Assembly (NCBI RefSeq): GCF_018613675.1
Contig: NZ_JAGGPQ010000024.1
Location: forward strand, 144,511-208,510
Length of the DNA stretch: 64,000 bases
DNA from: Arthrobacter sp. ISL-85
GTDB lineage: Bacteria > Actinomycetota > Actinomycetes > Actinomycetales > Micrococcaceae
Direction: 5' to 3'
Both the position numbers and the translations under genes were made by a program. Positions 60,220 through 64,000 of this stretch are shown in pieces; positions within the stretch are counted from its first letter, which is position 1; the number at the start of each line of letters is the position of its first letter. The notes beneath the pieces were generated by a model, which was not told the origin of the DNA, made no database searches, and saw nothing but the letters and a program-made list of their open reading frames with translations.

Positions 60220-60680
60220 TGGCTGCGGGAGGAGCGGAATCGCCGGTGCGGCTTGCGGCGGAAACCTGGGAGTCACTGTTCCGAACGCAGGTAGCGGTGA
60301 TGCGGAAACTGCAGGCCGGACCCGCGTTCCGGAAGCTGGCCGTGAATGAATACGACGTGCTGTTCACGCTCTCCCGCTGCCCGTCCGGCTGGCTGCGGCT
60401 CAACGAACTCAACGACAACGTCCTGCTGAGCCAGTCCAGCCTCAGCCGGCTGGTGGAGCGGCTCGAAAAGCGGGGACTGGTAGCGCGGATGCCGGCACCC
60501 GATGACGGCCGCGGCGTACTGCTCAAGCTGACGGACGAGGGACGGGAACTGCAGAAGGAGATTGGCCGGGAGCATGTCCGGGACATCTCGGCCCTGGTGG
60601 GTCCCGCGCTGACCGCCGCCGAACAGAAGGAGCTCAAGCGCCTTACGGACAAGCTGCGGAACTCCCTGGGGAAGCGCTAG
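60219..60680 (+). CDS. MarR-family regulator of the LLM oxidoreductase operon
   Basis: This 153-residue winged-helix repressor has YDVLFTLSRCPSGWLRLNELNDNVLLSQSSLSRLVERLEKRGLVARMPAPDDGRGVLLKLTDEGR. It is coupled to the LLM gene (TGATG) and probably binds the palindrome at 59004, autoregulating the pair. The ATG at 60219 is preferred over GTG 60216. Its TAG stop shares CTAG with the stop of the convergent gene. Confidence 0.9.
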   Translation: MAAGGAESPVRLAAETWESLFRTQVAVMRKLQAGPAFRKLAVNEYDVLFTLSRCPSGWLRLNELNDNVLLSQSSLSRLVERLEKRGLVARMPAPDDGRGVLLKLTDEGRELQKEIGREHVRDISALVGPALTAAEQKELKRLTDKLRNSLGKR

Positions 60681-61483
60681 CCCAGCTGCACCAGCCGGGC
60701 GGGGTCCTCGGCGGGCAGGTCCCCGTTGACCACCGCGGTCACGCGCAGCTGGTTCAACACCAGGCTCCCGCCAACCGTGGAAAGGAAGGCCGTGTCCGAC
60801 GAGTCCCGGCCCGCAGTGATACGCAGCATCGACTCCCGCGGGGCAAGCCCCGTGGGGTCGATGATGTGCCAGGCCCCCTCCACATAGGCTTCCGCCACCG
60901 CGTGGAAATCCATGGGGTTCAGGCCGGGGGCGTAGACCGCCGCGAGACGGGCGGGGATGTCCTTGGACCGCAGGAGGGCAATGGCCAAGTGCGCGAAGTC
61001 CCGGCAAACACCCCGCCGGCTGAGGAGGGTCTCCACCGCACCGTCCGTGCCGCGGGAGGAACCGCTGATGTACCGCAATTCGCCGTTAACCCAGTCGCGG
61101 ACCGCATGCACCAGGTCCGCCCCCTGGACACCTTCGAACTCGGCGTAGGCAGTGGGCAGCAGCCGGTCCGACTCGGCATAACGGCTGGGACGGACGTAAC
61201 GGATGCGGTCGGCCAGGCTGGCCTCTTCTGGCACGGCCCGTCCTGCCACCCTGGCCGAATATTCAACAGTGACCTCGGTGGCCCCGGCGAACTCCATGTA
61301 GTGGAACCGGCCGCCGTGGTGGTCCGAAACTTCCGTGAGTGGAACCTCCGCTCCGCCGGCCAGGACGGACAGTGATTCTTCAAAGGAGGAGTAGCCGCTG
61401 TTCCTCGCCACGGCGATGGCCATGGCAACCTTGGTGTTGGCGATGGTCCTGAAGGCCAGGCGTGCGGAAACAGTGCGTTCCAT
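60677..61483 (-). CDS. Transglutaminase-like domain protein
   Basis: This 268-residue papain-fold protein has the catalytic triad motifs RRGVCRDFAHLAIALLRS (Cys), GLNPMDFHAVAEAYVEGAWHIIDPTGLAPR (His and Asp). An N-terminal beta-rich region matches actinobacterial cytoplasmic transglutaminase-like proteases. It may cleave or cross-link amide bonds; no substrate is known. ATG 61483 has GGAGAG upstream. Convergent with the MarR gene; the stops overlap within CTAG. Confidence 0.88.
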   Translation of the reverse strand: MERTVSARLAFRTIANTKVAMAIAVARNSGYSSFEESLSVLAGGAEVPLTEVSDHHGGRFHYMEFAGATEVTVEYSARVAGRAVPEEASLADRIRYVRPSRYAESDRLLPTAYAEFEGVQGADLVHAVRDWVNGELRYISGSSRGTDGAVETLLSRRGVCRDFAHLAIALLRSKDIPARLAAVYAPGLNPMDFHAVAEAYVEGAWHIIDPTGLAPRESMLRITAGRDSSDTAFLSTVGGSLVLNQLRVTAVVNGDLPAEDPARLVQLG

Positions 61484-61553
61484 GTCTCTCCGGGGGTGTG
61501 GGGGCGGGCGGCAAGTCGGGTGCCCCGGCATCTGGTGAGCGCCGGCAGCGGGA

Positions 61554-62363
61554 CTAGTTTTTGACCTTCAGCGACATTAGCATCCGCTGCACGTTGGCGA
61601 AGTCAGGGCTCTCGCTGACGTACTGGGCCGCCTGGCCCAGGGTGTCGAAGGCCTTCGCCGGAGCCACCTTCTCCTCCGGCGCGAAGGCTTTGAGGGTCAC
61701 AAGGTCGCCAAACGAATAGTCCCCCTTGGCGGCCGGTCCCCGCACCACATTGCGCAGGACGCACGCCTGCCCGTCAGTTCCACCCGCCAGGTTGGTGATG
61801 CCGTAGGAACCGAAGAACCGGTAGCCCTGGATCACCCGGTAGACCATGCGCGGCGGGATGGTTCCGTCGCCGCCCTCTGCGGCGAGATCAAACGGTACGC
61901 TGCTGATCACCGTATACGGGTGCCGTGCGCTTTCCGGGCACTCAGCGGACGACGGCGGCAGTCCCGTCCGGAGCGAGGCCACAAAGGTCCCGTCGGGCTT
62001 CTTCACGTCAACCTTCAGTCCGCCGGGCAGGACGCCTTCCTCCGGCGCCACGGACTGGGCGATCCAGTCCGACGGCAAATCGAAGCTGACCGTCTTCGCG
62101 GGATCGGAGAACGTCTTCCACGACGCTGCCGTGGGTACACTCTGGGGTTCCCCGGAAGGAGCCGGGGCGGATGCGGTGCCGCTGCCTGCCGAAGGCGACG
62201 CTGTTCCGGAAGTTGCTGGCCCCGACGTTGCTGTTCGGGAAGGTTCCGGCTGCGCGGTCCAGGCCGGGCTGCCGGCCTGGGGTCCGGAGCAACCGGCCAG
62301 CAGAACCGCGGCGGCCGCCAGGGCCATACCGGAAAGAACAGCCTTTGCTGGCGAACCTGTCAT
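61554..62363 (-). CDS. Predicted lipoprotein of unknown function
   Basis: This 269-residue protein has a signal peptide with lipobox LAGC (Cys25) and a Ser/Thr/Ala/Pro-rich linker to about residue 75. A folded domain follows with SFDLPSDWIAQSV, two cysteines (SAECPES, GQACVL) that may pair, and GYRFFGSYGITNL. I do not recognise the family with certainty. It lies 70 bp upstream of the transglutaminase-like gene on the same strand. Confidence 0.8.
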   Translation of the reverse strand: MTGSPAKAVLSGMALAAAAVLLAGCSGPQAGSPAWTAQPEPSRTATSGPATSGTASPSAGSGTASAPAPSGEPQSVPTAASWKTFSDPAKTVSFDLPSDWIAQSVAPEEGVLPGGLKVDVKKPDGTFVASLRTGLPPSSAECPESARHPYTVISSVPFDLAAEGGDGTIPPRMVYRVIQGYRFFGSYGITNLAGGTDGQACVLRNVVRGPAAKGDYSFGDLVTLKAFAPEEKVAPAKAFDTLGQAAQYVSESPDFANVQRMLMSLKVKN

Positions 62364-62523
62364 GGGACACAGCCTAATGGGGGCTGCTCCTCCTCTCCTG
62401 CCTGTCGCGGAGGTGTTTCCTGCAGCCCCCGGCGCGGCCCCTCAGCCGCCAGGCAACCGGCCCGCCGGCCGCGGCAGCTGCCCGGCGTGTCGCCGTCGGA
62501 CCTTTATCACCCCGGGCTGGGAC

Positions 62524-62529
62524 TAGGCT
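62524..62529 (+). promoter_or_regulatory. -10 hexamer TAGGCT of the DUF1684 gene (leaderless type)
   Basis: TAGGCT is followed by 7 nt and the ATG at 62537. A GGAG within those 7 nt is too close to act as a normal ribosome-binding site. Confidence 0.4.
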
Positions 62530-62536
62530 GGAGACT

Positions 62537-63199
62537 ATGTCGGAAGAGCAGCACGGCGCAGCCGAAGAGAATCCCGCGGACATATCCGCCCTGGACATCG
62601 CCGACTGGCGGCTCCGGACTTTCGCACTCTACGACACCGTCCGCCGGATCTCAGCCGAAAGCCCGTCCGAAGCGCACTCATACTGGCGCCATCAGCGCGA
62701 CCTGATGTTCGCCACGCATCCGGCTTCAGCGCTGACTGCGGCGGACAAGGCACGCTTTTCCGGCCTGAAAACAGCCGACTACGATCCCATCTACCGGTTC
62801 CACGTCCCGCTCACCAAGGAAGGCGCGGGCCGGGAGCTGAGCGTGGATACAGGAACCGACGGCGTGGTCCACTTTGTCCGGCTCGGCACGTTCGACCTTC
62901 CGGAAATGGGCCAGCTGGGGGTGTGGAAGATCCATGGATACGGCGGCGGTATCTTCGTTCCGTTCCGCGACGCCACGGCCGGCCAGCCGGGCGGAAGCTA
63001 CGGGGCGGGGCGCTACCTGCTGGACACCCTCAAGGGCGCATTCCACGGAGTCAGCGGCACCGGGCCGGGCGCCGCGTTCGTGCTGGACTTCAACTTTGCC
63101 TACAACCCCTCCTGCGCCTACAACGAAGCGTGGGCATGCCCCCTGCCCGGGCCGTCCAACCGGTTGGCAGTGGACATCCCTGTGGGCGAGCTGTACTGA
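62537..63199 (+). CDS. DUF1684 family protein
   Basis: This 220-residue protein shows the DUF1684 C-terminal signature GGSYGAGRYLLDTLKGAF and LDFNFAYNPSCAYNEAWACPLPGPSNRLAVDIPVGE. The N-terminal half has LTAADKARFSGLKTADYDPIYRF, also typical. No signal peptide; cytoplasmic. The molecular function is not established. It is 25 bp before the GtrA gene on the same strand. Confidence 0.92.
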   Translation: MSEEQHGAAEENPADISALDIADWRLRTFALYDTVRRISAESPSEAHSYWRHQRDLMFATHPASALTAADKARFSGLKTADYDPIYRFHVPLTKEGAGRELSVDTGTDGVVHFVRLGTFDLPEMGQLGVWKIHGYGGGIFVPFRDATAGQPGGSYGAGRYLLDTLKGAFHGVSGTGPGAAFVLDFNFAYNPSCAYNEAWACPLPGPSNRLAVDIPVGELY

Positions 63200-63224
63200 T
63201 GCCGGCGGTCCCCGGTAACGCCGC

Positions 63225-63713
63225 GTGAGGGACGGTACGTCCGCCCCCGCCATCCCCGAGACCACCAGCCACCGCTTTCCCGCCACCAGGCACTACCGCG
63301 GGATCCTGCGCTTTCCCGTCATCCGGCAGCTGATCCGCTTCTCCGGCGTCGGCGTCATCTGCACGGCGGCGTCCCTGGGGATTTACGCGCTGCTGCGGCC
63401 GTGGCTTGGCGCCCAGCTGGCCAATGCCGTGGCCCTGGTTCTCACGTCCCTGCTGAACACGGCCCTGAACCGGTGGCTGACCTTCAAAATTGCAAGCCAG
63501 CAGCGCCGTACCCGTGACCACCTCGATGGCCTGGTGGTGATTGCCGTTGCCCTGGTGATCACGGGGAGCAGCCTGGGCGTCCTGCACTGGTTCAATCCGG
63601 ATGCAAGCGTGGGCGACGAGCTGGTGGCCACCACGCTGTCCGGCTTCCTGGCCACCGCCGTGCGCTTCAGTATGCTGCGGCACTGGATCTTCCGCCGCGC
63701 ACGTCACCGCTGA
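63225..63713 (+). CDS. GtrA family membrane protein
   Basis: This 162-residue protein has four predicted transmembrane helices (FSGVGVICTAASLGIYALL; LANAVALVLTSLLNTALNRWLTF; GLVVIAVALVITGSSLGVLHWF; LVATTLSGFLATAVRF). The conserved GtrA features are the N-terminal IRQLIRFSGVG and the TALNRWLTF stretch. GtrA proteins are thought to flip or transfer polyprenyl-linked sugars for cell-surface glycosylation. Start GTG; the N-terminal 40 residues are polar. Confidence 0.9.
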   Translation: MRDGTSAPAIPETTSHRFPATRHYRGILRFPVIRQLIRFSGVGVICTAASLGIYALLRPWLGAQLANAVALVLTSLLNTALNRWLTFKIASQQRRTRDHLDGLVVIAVALVITGSSLGVLHWFNPDASVGDELVATTLSGFLATAVRFSMLRHWIFRRARHR

Positions 63714-63742
63714 TATGTAGGTTGGATTGTCAAGAGGGCAGA

Positions 63743-63786
63743 GATGAGCGGCTCCTGGGCCCGTGTGGTTCCGGGGGCCGCTCATC
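63743..63786. terminator. Strong hairpin downstream of the GtrA gene
   Basis: GATGAGCGGCTCC and GGGGCCGCTCATC (63774-63786) form a 13-bp stem (one G-T) around an 18-nt loop. No U-tract. Possibly a terminator, or the end of a mobile element. Confidence 0.5.
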
Positions 63787-64000
63787 GGGTGCCGGTCCGG
63801 TCGTGGTGTGAGTGGTGGTGGCGAGTCGTTTTCGACTGGCAGTGTCAGGCTGACATTCGCGGGTTGGTTACCGCATGACGATGTGTTCGGCTGGAGCGTT
63901 ATCGGTGTCTAGGATCGAGCGTCGACGGTTTGGTCCGTCTGCTCATAGCGGTTTCTCGAGTTAGCTCCGCGTGCTGCCATCGCCACGTGCACCACGTCCC
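63787..64000 (-). other. Non-coding tail; possible decayed transposase fragment
   Basis: No intact gene is visible. Composition is less GC-rich than elsewhere. On the minus strand, short peptides in two different frames (VVHVAMAARGANS and, after a stop, LDTDNAPAE) faintly recall IS3-type DDE transposase ends. The evidence is weak. Confidence 0.2.

Overview
The window is a chromosomal segment of a high-GC actinobacterium. It most resembles the Micrococcaceae (Arthrobacter, Pseudarthrobacter or a close relative). The indications are GC-rich codon use throughout, the gene orders DUF177-rpmF-rnc-mutM and thiL-DAK2-recG-rsmD, an NdgR-type IclR regulator divergent from leuCD, an olefin gene pair (oleC, oleD) at the left edge, a protein with a C-terminal 'sunset'-like motif, and a cysteine-containing MurA. 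No named strain can be assigned from the sequence alone. Apart from one IS5-family element and a possible transposase scrap at the right edge, the content is housekeeping and metabolic genes.

Layout. Positions 1-1967: end of a beta-lactone synthetase (OleC) gene overlapping oleD (long-chain olefin synthesis). 2004-5113: mutM, rnc, rpmF, a DUF177 gene and coaD, all on the minus strand. 5157-7171: an aminotransferase and a spermidine-synthase-like protein, followed by a 942-bp IS5-family element (7171-8112) lodged between two convergent stop codons. 8112-13129: rsmD, recG, a DAK2 protein and thiL. 13199-18035: a DUF3515 lipoprotein gene convergent with the operon murA-plsC-gpsA-ddl. 18183-21082: leuCD divergent from ndgR. 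21126-25063: a DUF1697 gene and two overlapping membrane GTPase genes. 25242-25517: tRNA-Glu and tRNA-Gln. 25820-32090: a heptad-repeat membrane protein, a HAD hydrolase, gltX, a FAH-family protein, an MBL hydrolase and an unknown protein. 32175-36088: ilvE, leuB and metG. 36125-39675: an ABC ATPase and a large FtsX-like permease. 39889-47239: serA, ilvC, ilvN, ilvB and ilvD. 47492-54075: a sunset-motif protein, a PQQ-type sugar dehydrogenase lipoprotein, tRNA-Lys, a MarR regulator, a peroxiredoxin, tRNA-Leu, a fasciclin lipoprotein and an orphan Tat-type solute-binding lipoprotein. 54155-63713: mqo, an RND transporter, an LLM oxidoreductase with its MarR regulator, a transglutaminase-like protein, a lipoprotein, a DUF1684 protein and a GtrA protein.

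How the genes work together. Branched-chain amino acid synthesis is nearly complete here (ilvBN, ilvC, ilvD, ilvE, leuB, leuCD; leuA is absent from the window), together with serA. A shared element TCTCA-N5-TGAGA lies in the leuC/ndgR promoter region and upstream of ilvD. A related form, TCTCA-N5-TGGAC, lies upstream of leuB and of the ilvBNC leader. NdgR, encoded here, is the natural candidate to bind them. ilvBNC additionally has a textbook-like attenuator: a 19-residue leader peptide containing Val-Val-Val-Val-Leu, then a Rho-independent terminator. A possible second leader peptide precedes leuC.

Most striking observations: the four-site BCAA operator set combined with attenuation; the tandem pair of dynamin-like GTPases; a tandem TTACCC-N4-GTAA operator before the heptad-repeat protein; several genes whose -10 hexamer sits 6-8 nt before the start codon (leaderless mRNAs); a probable ATT start codon in the DUF177 gene; and an IS copy that landed inside CTAG and regenerated both overlapping stop codons. 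No CRISPR array, prophage, rRNA operon or defence island is visible.
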